Below are positions 32,417 to 40,899 of a DNA stretch of 45,616 nt, piece by piece; the stretch's first letter is position 1, and every line of letters starts with the position of its first letter. The position numbers and the translations under genes are program-made. A model generated the notes under the pieces. The model was given only the letters and a program-made list of their open reading frames with translations. It was not told the DNA's origin and did no database searches. This stretch comes from Clostridiales bacterium (GTDB lineage Bacteria > Bacillota > Clostridia > Christensenellales > Aristaeellaceae): the NCBI GenBank assembly GCA_015056265.1, contig SVGR01000006.1:1-45616 (forward strand), in the 5' to 3' direction.

Positions 32417-34173
32417 ACACGATTATGCGGCCTGAGCATCCCCGGCCCGATCGGGTGCGTGCCCAGTGGAAAACCCTCAACGGCGAATGGGCCTTTGCCT
32501 TCGACCGGGAAAAGATGGGCAGGAAGGAAAAATGGCAGAAGGAAGGAAATTTTGATCTGAAAATCCAGGTGCCCTTCTGCTATCAGAGCCAGCTTTCCGG
32601 CATCAACAGCCAGGAGCATTGCGATGTGGTCTGGTATGCCCGGGATGTGGAAATACCGGAGGATATGCTGTCTCAGCGTCAGCTTTTACACTTTGGCGCC
32701 GTGGATTATAAGGCGGATGTGTGGCTGGACGGCCAGTATCTGGGGGGCCATGAGGGCGGCTACACCCCCTTTACCTTTGATATTACTGACGTGACCGATG
32801 GCCAGAAGGGCCCCTTCCGGCTGGTGGTGCGCTGCGAAGATCGGCTGGATTTTGATCAGCCCCGGGGCAAGCAGTCCTTCCGTCCCGAGCCCTTTGAATG
32901 CTGGTATACCCCTGTTACCGGTATCTGGCAGAGTGTATGGCTGGAAGGCGTGGGGGAATATTATCCCCAGGATTTCCGCCTGACCCCCCATATTGAAACT
33001 GCTTCTCTGAAAGCAGAAATATCTTTAAATGAACTGCCCAAGAACGCCTCCCTCCGCCTTACCGCCTCCTTCAAGGGCGATCTGGTGTGCAGCCAGGAAA
33101 TCAAGGTGACCACCGATCGGCTGATCCAGACGGAATTGTATCTGCGCCATAATGAGCGGCTGGAGGGCATCCATATGTGGTGGCCCCATCATCCTGCCCT
33201 GTATGATCTGAAGATTGAAACCATTGTGGATGGCGAAGTGGTCGACTGCGTAGATACCTATTTCGGCATGCGGAAGATCGGCATCGTTAACGGTTATATT
33301 ACCCTGAATAATTCTGTGCTGTATCAGCGGCTGATCCTGGATCAGGGCTATTGGCCGGATGGGCTGCTCACCGCCCCCAGCGATGAGGCCCTGAAAAAGG
33401 ATGTGGAGCTGACCCTGAAGATGGGCTACAACGGCGCCCGGAAGCATCAGAAATTTGAGGATCCCCGGTATCTGTACTGGGCGGATCATCTGGGCCTGCT
33501 GGTCTGGGGCGAATTGCCCAGCGCCTATTGGCTGAGGGATTCCCAAAAGCGCAATATGATGCGGGATCTGTCCGAAGCCATTCGCCGGGATTATAATCAT
33601 CCCTGCCTGATCGCCTGGGTGCCCCTCAATGAAAGCTGGGGCGTGCCCTTTATCGAGGATCAGGAAGAGGCCCAGCAGCTGAACGACGCCCTTTATCATA
33701 TGGTGCATTCTCTGGACGGCACCCGCTTTGTATCCGGCAATGACGGCTGGGAGCAGGCGGAAACGGATATTGTGACGGTTCATGATTATACCGCCTGGCC
33801 GGAGCAGCTGAAGAAGGAATATGAGGATATCGATTCTATCCATCACGGCAATCCTGGCAGCAGTCGTATCGTCACCGCGGCGGGCTATGATAATATGGGC
33901 AAGCCCATGCTGCTCACCGAATACGGCGGCATCGCCATGCAGAAGGACGCCGGCGGGGACAATTGGGGCTACAATGGCGCCGTGAAGGATGAAGAAAGCT
34001 TCTTCAAGCGCTTTGAAGCCATCACCCAGGCCTTCAAGCATATGCCCGGCTTCCAGGGCTATTGCTATACCCAGCTGACCGATGTATTCCAGGAAGTGAA
34101 CGGCCTGCTGGATATGGACCGTAATCCCAAGATGGATCTGGACGAAGTGAGAAGGATCAATCTGCAGCGGTAA
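32413..34173 (+). CDS. glycoside hydrolase family 2 enzyme, cytoplasmic
   Basis: 586 residues with the GH2 order: sugar-binding jelly-roll (about 10-190, including PRPDRVRAQWKTLNGEWAFAFD), immunoglobulin-like domain (about 190-285), and TIM barrel (about 285-586) with acid/base Glu407 in VPLNESWG and nucleophile Glu503 in LLTEYGGIA. It stops right after the barrel, shorter than LacZ. There is no signal peptide, so it acts on imported oligosaccharide. Family 2 covers beta-galactosidase, beta-glucuronidase, beta-mannosidase and arabinosidases; substrate specificity is not readable. Start overlaps the regulator stop. Confidence 0.9.
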   Translation: MNTIMRPEHPRPDRVRAQWKTLNGEWAFAFDREKMGRKEKWQKEGNFDLKIQVPFCYQSQLSGINSQEHCDVVWYARDVEIPEDMLSQRQLLHFGAVDYKADVWLDGQYLGGHEGGYTPFTFDITDVTDGQKGPFRLVVRCEDRLDFDQPRGKQSFRPEPFECWYTPVTGIWQSVWLEGVGEYYPQDFRLTPHIETASLKAEISLNELPKNASLRLTASFKGDLVCSQEIKVTTDRLIQTELYLRHNERLEGIHMWWPHHPALYDLKIETIVDGEVVDCVDTYFGMRKIGIVNGYITLNNSVLYQRLILDQGYWPDGLLTAPSDEALKKDVELTLKMGYNGARKHQKFEDPRYLYWADHLGLLVWGELPSAYWLRDSQKRNMMRDLSEAIRRDYNHPCLIAWVPLNESWGVPFIEDQEEAQQLNDALYHMVHSLDGTRFVSGNDGWEQAETDIVTVHDYTAWPEQLKKEYEDIDSIHHGNPGSSRIVTAAGYDNMGKPMLLTEYGGIAMQKDAGGDNWGYNGAVKDEESFFKRFEAITQAFKHMPGFQGYCYTQLTDVFQEVNGLLDMDRNPKMDLDEVRRINLQR

Positions 34174-34180
34174 AAGAATC

Positions 34181-34318
34181 ATTCGGAATTCGGAATACGA
34201 AATGCGGAATTTGGATGCGGGGGTCAATATGCGTTCTTCTGCTTTTTGATGGAAAAGGTGAAAGGAACGATATTGGGACGGTATCATTATGCTGCATTGC
34301 GGATTTCGAATTCCGAAT
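34181..34318. repeat. heptad-built imperfect inverted repeat element, copy 2
   Basis: The left arm begins at 34181 with units ATTCGGA-ATTCGGA-ATACGAA-ATGCGGA-ATTTGGA. The right arm, 34294-34318, read in reverse complement is ATTCGGAATTCG followed by AAATCCGCAATGC. The arms pair perfectly for 12 bases and then differ by exactly one seven-base unit. The element fills the gap from just after the GH2 stop to just before the GH43 C ribosome binding site. Its unit resembles copy 1 at 25824-25906. Confidence 0.65.
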
Positions 34319-34338
34319 TTTTATGGAGGAAATGAGCA

Positions 34339-36579
34339 ATGAATCATCGGTACATCAGCAATCCCCATGAGGAACTGACCGATCTGTGGCACGGAAAAGA
34401 ACTGGGCGATCCCTTCATGATGCGCTTTGACGGCAAGATCTATCTCTATCCCTCCGGGGCCCATATGCCGGAAAAGGAAAATATCGGCATCAAGTGCTGG
34501 GTGACGGAGGATATGGTGAATTTCACCTATTGCGGCTATGTGGCCACCGATCCCCGGATCAACTGCGCCTATGCCCCGGAGGTATGCTATAACGCCGGAA
34601 AATTCTATATGGTCACATCCCCCTATGGCAGCGGCCATTACCTGCTGCGCTCCGATAGCCCCCTGGGCCCCTTCGAGATCATCAGCGAGAATTTCGGCCA
34701 CACCATTGACGGCAGCATTTTCGTGGATGACGACGGCAACAGCTATTTTTACCGGGCGGGGCACGAGGGCATCCATGTGCATCAAATGTCCGCCCCCGAT
34801 CAGATCGAACTGAAGAATAGAATCCTGGACGTTACCTTCCTCAAGCACTGGACGGAGGGGCCCATGGTGATCAAGCGGGATGGTCGGTATTTCCTCACCA
34901 ATACGGGCAATCATACCTGTTCCAAGGGCTATCATGTGGATTATTTCGTTTCCCATGAAGGACCGGACCGGGGATACAAGGCCATGAAGGAACAGCAATT
35001 GCTGCTGGAAACCCGGGATGAATATCATACCTTGGGCCATTCCTCCTCCTGCATCGGCCCGGATATGGATACCTACTATATCGCCTATCATAAGAATGTG
35101 CTGAACGAATGGAACCGCCCCGATCACCGGTCCTTGAACATTGACCGGCTGTATTTCAACGGCGACCGGATGTACACCAATGCCACCTGGTGGCCCCAGG
35201 AAACCCCGGTGCTGCCCATCTGCACCAGCCGGGATGGGGAAGGCCTGATCGGGGAAGAAAAGGGCTTGTTCCTGCCCGAAATGGCGGGGGATACTTATAC
35301 CACCGAAATCAGCATCACCCTGGAAAAAGAACAGGGCGGCGCGTATTTCTCCCTGGCGGGGGAAAAGGGCGCCTGCTTCATGATGGACCGCCAGGGGGAT
35401 TGGCAGTGCCGCATTCTGGATGCCCAAGGGGAAAAGCATTATGAGGGGCATCTTTGCAAGGCCATCGATCCTGCCGCTCTTAATACCCTGCGGGTATCCC
35501 TGCGGAAGGGCAATCTGGTTTTGTATATGAACGGGCTGGAAATTCTGCGCACCATGACCGCCCTTTCCGGCGGTAAAATCGGCGTTACTCATGGGGTGAA
35601 GCCGGGATTCATTGGTTTTTCCCATGTGGCCCAGGGAAGCCACGAGGGCATGGCCCGGAAGGCCGTTCCCGGCGCCTGGGACGCCATTCATTGCCTGGAG
35701 GCCGACGTACTTTCTGAAGAAGGGGAGTTGGGCTGCGCCGGGCTGTCCCTGGAAAAGGGCAAGTGCTATCATTACCCCGTCAGCGTGTGGAAGACAGGAA
35801 AATATCATATGCTGATCACCATGAAGGCCCGGCGAGAGGCAGTGACGCTGCAGGTGAACGGCAAGGAAATGTGTGCCCAGCCCGTCCATACCGCCGATGA
35901 TCAGGGTATGGAAAAGCGGTATCTTGGGGTGGTGGAACTGACCGAGGGAGATGGGGAAATCGCCCTCCGGGCCCAGGATGATTGTGTGATCGACCGCATC
36001 TATTTCCAGGAGGCGGATGATTTCGCCCCCGCCCAGGTGATTGCTGGCGGCAAGGATGTAACGGAGGGCGGGCTGAACGTGATCGGCCACAAGGCCCGGC
36101 TGAGCATGATTCCCAAGGTTACGGGATTCACCTGCGCCGAAGGTTACGGCGAGGGGTATTTTGGGGGTAACTGGCGGGATTACCAGGTGAAGGCAGTGCT
36201 GCATATGGACCCCGCCACCCGGGATGCCACGGCGGGCATTGCTCTCCGCAGCCGCCGGGAATCCTGGCATCAGCATCAGGTGGCGGCGGGCCGCATCGCC
36301 TATGTGGTGATGGTGAAGGATGGATTGATCACCCTGAGCAAGCAGTGCTATGATGAAAAGGTGCTGGCCACCGCCGCCTTTGAAATGGCTTATCCCCACG
36401 CGCTGGCCATTATTTGCCAGGTGGAGGGCAGCGAAATCCGCGTCTGGCAGGAGACGGATCTGGGCCGCCGGCTGATGATCCATTACACCGATCCCATGGC
36501 CCTGCCCTGTGGCCGCATCGGCATCGCCGCGGCGGGGGACGGCATTGGCTTTGAAAGCCTGATCGTGGAGGCGCTGTAA
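34339..36579 (+). CDS. intracellular GH43-type glycosidase with C-terminal modules (GH43 C)
   Basis: 746 residues, third paralogue of the GH43 set but lacking a signal peptide (it starts MNHRYISNPHEELTDLW). Catalytic residues are conserved: Asp24 in LGDPFMM, Asp124 in TIDGSIF and Glu173 in WTEGPMV. The C-terminal modules have diverged from A and B but keep the same order, ending in a GIALRSRRESWHQHQV-type sandwich. Because it lacks an export signal, it should act in the cytoplasm together with the GH2 enzyme on imported oligosaccharides. GGAGGAAATGAG provides the ribosome binding site. Confidence 0.86.
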   Translation: MNHRYISNPHEELTDLWHGKELGDPFMMRFDGKIYLYPSGAHMPEKENIGIKCWVTEDMVNFTYCGYVATDPRINCAYAPEVCYNAGKFYMVTSPYGSGHYLLRSDSPLGPFEIISENFGHTIDGSIFVDDDGNSYFYRAGHEGIHVHQMSAPDQIELKNRILDVTFLKHWTEGPMVIKRDGRYFLTNTGNHTCSKGYHVDYFVSHEGPDRGYKAMKEQQLLLETRDEYHTLGHSSSCIGPDMDTYYIAYHKNVLNEWNRPDHRSLNIDRLYFNGDRMYTNATWWPQETPVLPICTSRDGEGLIGEEKGLFLPEMAGDTYTTEISITLEKEQGGAYFSLAGEKGACFMMDRQGDWQCRILDAQGEKHYEGHLCKAIDPAALNTLRVSLRKGNLVLYMNGLEILRTMTALSGGKIGVTHGVKPGFIGFSHVAQGSHEGMARKAVPGAWDAIHCLEADVLSEEGELGCAGLSLEKGKCYHYPVSVWKTGKYHMLITMKARREAVTLQVNGKEMCAQPVHTADDQGMEKRYLGVVELTEGDGEIALRAQDDCVIDRIYFQEADDFAPAQVIAGGKDVTEGGLNVIGHKARLSMIPKVTGFTCAEGYGEGYFGGNWRDYQVKAVLHMDPATRDATAGIALRSRRESWHQHQVAAGRIAYVVMVKDGLITLSKQCYDEKVLATAAFEMAYPHALAIICQVEGSEIRVWQETDLGRRLMIHYTDPMALPCGRIGIAAAGDGIGFESLIVEAL

Positions 36580-36655
36580 TCAAACCGCCCTGCGAGCAGT
36601 AAAAAATGATTCCTATGAGAAAGGGAACGATTAAACAAATTAATCCAACAATGAG

Positions 36656-36701
36656 CAAACGAGCATCCGGTGGTATAGCCGGATGCTCGTTTGTTTATTT
36701 T
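36656..36701. terminator. bidirectional terminator closing the carbohydrate locus
   Basis: Perfect 15-bp stem CAAACGAGCATCCGG/CCGGATGCTCGTTTG (36656-36670, 36679-36693) with an 8-nt loop, followed by TTTATTTT on the plus strand. It lies between the converging GH43 C gene and the minus-strand remnant, and is the longest perfect hairpin in the window. Confidence 0.92.
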
Positions 36702-36925
36702 GCTTTGCCCTTTTCCGGTATCTTTGAATAAATCGGGTAGTTTACACCGCATCCGACGAGGCAGAACATGCCAACAATGATGCCAAGCGCCATGCTGCTA
36801 TCGATGATCTGCATTGCCAAGCACATTCCAGTACCAAAAACAAAGGCAGATATGATGCCGCAAGAATATGCAAAAATGATGGCAGGAGGCTTTGCAAGGT
36901 TGACCGGATTCTTCAACGCCTTGAA
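36695..36925 (-). pseudogene. remnant of a small two-helix membrane protein
   Basis: The reading frame ends ...AIIFAYSCGIISAFVFGTGMCLAMQIIDSSMALGIIVGMFCLVGCGVNYPIYSKI, which closely resembles the small clostridial membrane proteins often labelled dihydropteridine reductase. Full-length relatives have about 30 more residues before this part and a longer C-terminal tail. Here the upstream frame runs into the end of the DUF6171 gene without a plausible start codon or ribosome binding site (only a TTG near 36914-36916), and the C-terminus stops early. I therefore read it as a decayed copy, though a very short functional protein is possible. Confidence 0.5.
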
Positions 36926-36950
36926 TCCCGGCTGCGGGAGCCTTTTCCTT

Positions 36951-37208
36951 TTACCAAAGAGGCGGAACGGCGGGGCAATGAAGCCATGCCTTGGCGGTGC
37001 GCAGCTCCACAAAGCAGCCGCACAGGCCGCAGGTGCCATCATTCAGGTGGGAGCATTCCCGGCATTGGGAAAGCCGCTGGGCCCGGGTTTGGTCATCCGC
37101 CCGTTTTTCTTCGGGCAGCAGGGCGATCAATTCCTGAACGGAGGCAAGCAGGGCCTGCTGATCCGCCATTTCCGACAGCAGGCACTTGCGGCAGAGGGGC
37201 TTTTCCAT
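36951..37208 (-). CDS. DUF6171-like small zinc-ribbon protein
   Basis: 85 residues with paired cysteines CRKC near the N-terminus, CREC in the middle and CGLCGC later, consistent with metal binding. The middle is a helix of about 30 residues. It matches the small DUF6171 family common in Clostridia, of unknown function. The start at 37208 is 3 bp after the U32 gene stop and uses the AGGGGGG inside that gene's last codons as ribosome binding site, so the two are translationally coupled. Cytoplasmic. Confidence 0.75.
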   Translation of the reverse strand: MEKPLCRKCLLSEMADQQALLASVQELIALLPEEKRADDQTRAQRLSQCRECSHLNDGTCGLCGCFVELRTAKAWLHCPAVPPLW

Positions 37209-37211
37209 CCT

Positions 37212-38444
37212 TCAGCCCCCCTGATGATTACGGTTGGGGCCCCGAAGAAAATCACCCTCGGCGGCCTCGTAGGGCAGCGGAATCAGCACTTTCTGCCCAG
37301 CGATAGACACGGTATCCACTTTTTCTCCGGTATCCGCGATGGCAATGCTCTCCACCTGGAAGGGGAGGGAACCGCGGGGGCAGAACAGCTCCAGGGTGTC
37401 CCCCACATAAAAGCGGTTTTTCAGGGCCACCGTGGCCACGCCGTCCTGCCAGCATTCGATGCGGCCCACATATTCCATGCTCTGGGTGAAGCCTGCCGCA
37501 CCGGATGCGGGGGAGGGGGCGCCGTAATAGAAGCCGGTATTGAAGGCGCGGTGACTGGCCTTCTGCAGTTCCGTTTCCAGCTGAGGCACGATTTTTTCAT
37601 AGCATTCCCGGCTTTCCGCCAGGGCATCCAGGGCGTGGCGATAGCAGGAAACCACGGTGGCCACATAATATTCCGTCTTCATCCTTCCTTCAATTTTCAT
37701 GCTCTGGATACCGGCCTGGATCAGCTCCGGCAGGTGGGACAGCATATTGAGATCGTAGGCGGAGAGAAGGTAGGTGCCTCGTGCATCTTCATCCACGGGG
37801 ATGTATTCCCCCGGACGCTTCTTTTCCACCAGGGCATATTCCCAGCGGCAGGGCTGGGCGCAGGCGCCTCGATTGCCGCCCCGGCCGGTGAGATGATCGG
37901 ACAGCATGCAGCGGCCGGAATAACTCATGCACATGGCGCCGTGGACAAAGGCCTCCAGTTCCAGCTCAGCGGGCAATTGCCGCCGCAGATCACGGATACG
38001 GTCCATGGAAAGCTCCCGGGCCAGAACGATGCGTTCCGCTCCCATCTGATGATAAAAGGCGGCGGATTCGGCGTTGAGGGTGTTGGCCTGGGTGGAAATA
38101 TGCAGGTTCAATTGCGGCACATCCCGGCGCAGACGCAAGAATGCCCCCAGATCACTGACCAGGGCGGCATCCACTCCCATTTTACAGGCCTTCCGGGCTG
38201 CGGCGGTGAAGGAATCCATTTCATCCTGGAAAGGCAGGATATTCATGGTGAGATAGAATTTCTTTCCTTGGGCATGCACCAACGCAAGGGCTTCTTCCAA
38301 TTGATCCCAGGTGAAATTGCCCGCATAGGCCCTTAGCCCGAAGGCGGGCAGCGCTCCGTATACCGCATCCGCCCCGAAACGCAGGGCGGCCTTTAATTGG
38401 GCCATGCCCCCGGCGGGGGCCAATAATTCCACAGCAGCGGCCAT
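37212..38444 (-). CDS. U32 peptidase family protein, tRNA hydroxylation (TrhP/YrrN) type
   Basis: 410 residues. N-terminus ELLAPAGGMAQLKAALRFGADAVYGAL and the cysteine cluster CMSYSGRCMLS ... NRGACAQPCRWEY are the hallmarks of the U32 family. These proteins were named collagenase-like peptidases, but characterised members (TrhP, RlhA) hydroxylate RNA bases, using prephenate in the pathway and an Fe-S cluster bound by those cysteines. Wobble uridine hydroxylation of tRNA is therefore the likely role. Start 38444 with AAAGGAA at good distance. It lies downstream of a terminator that follows the acetyltransferase gene. Confidence 0.88.
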   Translation of the reverse strand: MAAAVELLAPAGGMAQLKAALRFGADAVYGALPAFGLRAYAGNFTWDQLEEALALVHAQGKKFYLTMNILPFQDEMDSFTAAARKACKMGVDAALVSDLGAFLRLRRDVPQLNLHISTQANTLNAESAAFYHQMGAERIVLARELSMDRIRDLRRQLPAELELEAFVHGAMCMSYSGRCMLSDHLTGRGGNRGACAQPCRWEYALVEKKRPGEYIPVDEDARGTYLLSAYDLNMLSHLPELIQAGIQSMKIEGRMKTEYYVATVVSCYRHALDALAESRECYEKIVPQLETELQKASHRAFNTGFYYGAPSPASGAAGFTQSMEYVGRIECWQDGVATVALKNRFYVGDTLELFCPRGSLPFQVESIAIADTGEKVDTVSIAGQKVLIPLPYEAAEGDFLRGPNRNHQGG

Positions 38445-38469
38445 AATAATCGTTCCTTTCGTGAAAAAA

Positions 38470-38502
38470 GCCCCCTTTTCCGGCGGTTTCCCGGCAGGGG
38501 GC
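38470..38502 (-). terminator. terminator between acetyltransferase and U32 genes
   Basis: GCCCCCT (38470-38476) pairs with AGGGGGC (38496-38502), with further pairing possible inside; read on the minus strand it is followed by TTTTTT. It lies between the acetyltransferase stop and the U32 start. Confidence 0.8.
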
Positions 38503-38518
38503 CATACATAATTAGGGG

Positions 38519-39319
38519 TTACAGATCCATTCCGGGCAGGGAAGTGATGGTGCGCACGAAAGTGCCGCCCAGCCGCTTCATCAGCGCCACCTGGGGGGCA
38601 TTGCGGCGGAAGATGCGGGTGTACATGTTCACCACGCCCCGTTCCTTGAGCAGATAGCCCGCGGCCCCCAGCAGCTGCTTGGCCAAGCCCTGACGGCGGA
38701 AATCCGATCGGGTATAGATCATCAGCAGGGTGGCATTCACTCCGGTGCCGGAGAACACTGCTTCACACACCGGCTGGCCGCCCCGATAAAAGCCCAGGGC
38801 CATGAAATGCTGCTGCTGCTGCCACAGCTGCAGATAATCCCGGGTGATGGGCTGGATACGCTGGGCATTGATGCGCTGCAGGAAGGCATTCTGGGTGGCC
38901 TCATCGGACAGGGGGACGGAATTGAAGGTCATGCCCATGGGCGCCCGCGGCGTACCCTCGGGCGGGGCAAAACGGAACAGGTCTTCCCCGTCGTCATCCT
39001 TGAAGCCGCAGCTTTCATAGAACCGCAGCATATCCAGATTTTCCGGATCCACCTGGGCATAGAGCCGGGCGGGTAACTGGGGATTGAGGGCCCGGAGCTG
39101 TTCGGCGCGGGCCAGCAGCGCTCCGTACATCAGCGCCCGGGCGGAGGGCTGGGCGTCAATTTGCATAAAGATATGGGAAGGCCGCTCGGGATACATTTCC
39201 CCTTGGAAGAACTGCATCACATAGCCTGTGCCCATCTGAATCTGCTGATCATTGGCCACGAAAAATACATTTTCCGGCGCAACCCCCTGAAAGGGTGCCT
39301 GAGGATGGGTAATTCGCAT
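38519..39319 (-). CDS. GNAT family acetyltransferase with two GNAT-like halves
   Basis: 266 residues. The C-terminal half has a complete acetyl-CoA binding signature, YTRSDFRRQGLAKQLLGAAGYLLKERG, while the N-terminal half looks like a degenerate GNAT fold (QIDAQPSARALMYGALLARAE ... MLRFYESCGFKDDDGE). Double-GNAT proteins modify small molecules or protein N-termini; no substrate can be named. The start is placed at ATG 39319, seven bases after AAGGGG; an upstream in-frame ATG at 39325 touches the ribosome binding site. It follows the GMP-synthetase-like gene by 22 bp on the same strand. Confidence 0.85.
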   Translation of the reverse strand: MRITHPQAPFQGVAPENVFFVANDQQIQMGTGYVMQFFQGEMYPERPSHIFMQIDAQPSARALMYGALLARAEQLRALNPQLPARLYAQVDPENLDMLRFYESCGFKDDDGEDLFRFAPPEGTPRAPMGMTFNSVPLSDEATQNAFLQRINAQRIQPITRDYLQLWQQQQHFMALGFYRGGQPVCEAVFSGTGVNATLLMIYTRSDFRRQGLAKQLLGAAGYLLKERGVVNMYTRIFRRNAPQVALMKRLGGTFVRTITSLPGMDL

Positions 39320-39341
39320 GAACATTCCCCTTGCTTTTGTA

Positions 39342-40793
39342 TTATTGCCATTCTACGCCCGTATAATTGCTGCTGGGCGTCAGATCGTATACCACCCGCT
39401 GCACCTCGGGCTGCTCCCGCATGATCCGTTCTACCACCGTTTCGGTGAGATCATAGGGAAGACGTGCCGCATAGGCCAGGGTACGTTCGCTGGCGTGCAC
39501 CGCACGCAGGGCGATGACAGCGCCTTGCTCCTCTCCGGGCATGGGGCTGAGCACGGCAAAATACTGCCACAGCCTTTTTCCCTGGCCGGAACGGGCAATT
39601 TCACTGCGGAAGATGGCATCCGCAGCCCGCAGGATGCGCAGCCGCTCCGGGGTTACTTCCCCCAGGATGCGCAGGGCCAGGCCGCTGCCGGGAAAGGGCT
39701 GCCGGGAGACGATATCCTGGGGCATGCCCAAGAAATCACCGATCCGGCGGATTTCATCCTTGAACAGTTCCCGCACCGGTTCGATCACCGGGACGGATTC
39801 GCTGAGGACAGGACGGCGTTGCTGGTTTCCGAACATGATATCGTTGAAGCTGGTGCCGCGGATAAGGGCGTTATAGGCTCCCAGCCGCTGCCGTTCCTCC
39901 AGAAGCACCTGTTGCATGGTTTCGCCGATCACCCGGCGTTTTTCATCCGGGCTGGTCACATGTTCCAGGGCAGTGAGGAAGCGATCCTGGGCGTAGACAC
40001 GGATGATATCCATCCCGATGGTATCCCGGTAGAAGGCCATGAAGTCATCCCCTTCATGATCTCTCAACAGCCCGGTATCCACAAAGATGCATTTCAGGCG
40101 GCTGCCCAGGGCCTTGAAGGCCAGCAGGGCGCTGACGCCGCTGTCCAGGCCGCCGGTCATGGCGCAGACGGCGGTGCCGTCTCCAACCACCCGGGCGATT
40201 TCATCCACTGCCCGGGCAACAAAGGCGTCGTCATCCCACCAGGTGGTGCAGCCGCAGATGTTCAGGGCAAAATTCCGCAGCATCAGGGAGCTTTCAGGAT
40301 CGTTTTGCTCTACCTGGAACTGCACCCCGTAAAGGGGCAGGCTGTCGTGGGCATAGCCGATAATCATATCCTGGGAATAGCAGATGGGCCGCAGAACCGG
40401 GGGCAATTGCAGCGCCCGGGCGCATTGAAGCAGCCTTTCGCCGTTTTCCATATTCTCCAGCAGGGGGCAATCGGTATACCGGATGGGGGCCACGGCGCCT
40501 TGCAGCACGCAGGGCCCGGCCTCCCCTTCCAATGCCGTCACCAGCAAAGAGGCCATATCCCCCAGCGCCAGGATGGGCATGCCGGAAAATACCAGCCGGA
40601 AATCCAGTCCCTGAGGCAATTGCTCCCCTTCGCCGCTTACCAGCACGATTCCCATGGGATCCTGATCCCGGATTTCCTCCAGGGTGGAATCCCCGGGCAC
40701 AATTTTGCACAGCACCCTTTCGGAGCGCAGCTTTCTGGTAACGGCCCGGCTGGCAATATCATTAAAGTTCAGTACCAGCACCATATCCCGCAT
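39342..40793 (-). CDS. GMP synthetase-like protein with a degenerate glutaminase domain
   Basis: 483 residues in GuaA layout: N-terminal class I glutamine amidotransferase-like domain (1-180), ATP-pyrophosphatase domain (about 190-365) with the PP-loop TGGLDSG (213-219), and the C-terminal dimerisation domain (PFPGSGLALRILGEVTPERL, final motif NYTGVEWQ). In GuaA the glutaminase needs Cys, His and Glu. Here the nucleophile region reads MPILALGDMAS with no Cys, and the GVQFHPE motif has become GVQFQVEQ, so the His is lost too. It can only use free ammonia or a partner's ammonia, or has a new role. It is too divergent to assign as the cell's main GuaA. Start 40793, after AAAGGAAG. Confidence 0.82.
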   Translation of the reverse strand: MRDMVLVLNFNDIASRAVTRKLRSERVLCKIVPGDSTLEEIRDQDPMGIVLVSGEGEQLPQGLDFRLVFSGMPILALGDMASLLVTALEGEAGPCVLQGAVAPIRYTDCPLLENMENGERLLQCARALQLPPVLRPICYSQDMIIGYAHDSLPLYGVQFQVEQNDPESSLMLRNFALNICGCTTWWDDDAFVARAVDEIARVVGDGTAVCAMTGGLDSGVSALLAFKALGSRLKCIFVDTGLLRDHEGDDFMAFYRDTIGMDIIRVYAQDRFLTALEHVTSPDEKRRVIGETMQQVLLEERQRLGAYNALIRGTSFNDIMFGNQQRRPVLSESVPVIEPVRELFKDEIRRIGDFLGMPQDIVSRQPFPGSGLALRILGEVTPERLRILRAADAIFRSEIARSGQGKRLWQYFAVLSPMPGEEQGAVIALRAVHASERTLAYAARLPYDLTETVVERIMREQPEVQRVVYDLTPSSNYTGVEWQ

Positions 40794-40899
40794 GGGCACA
40801 CTTCCTTTCAAGGAAGAATAGATCTAAGTCAACTATATGCTATTCGCCGTAAATTGGTTTTTTCCTGCAAAGCGGAGGAAGAAAGCCGGGCAAATGCTC

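Noticed and set aside
36768-38336. 522-codon plus-strand open frame across the U32 and DUF6171 genes
   Set aside because: It is the shadow of two minus-strand genes with intact cysteine motifs and coupled starts.
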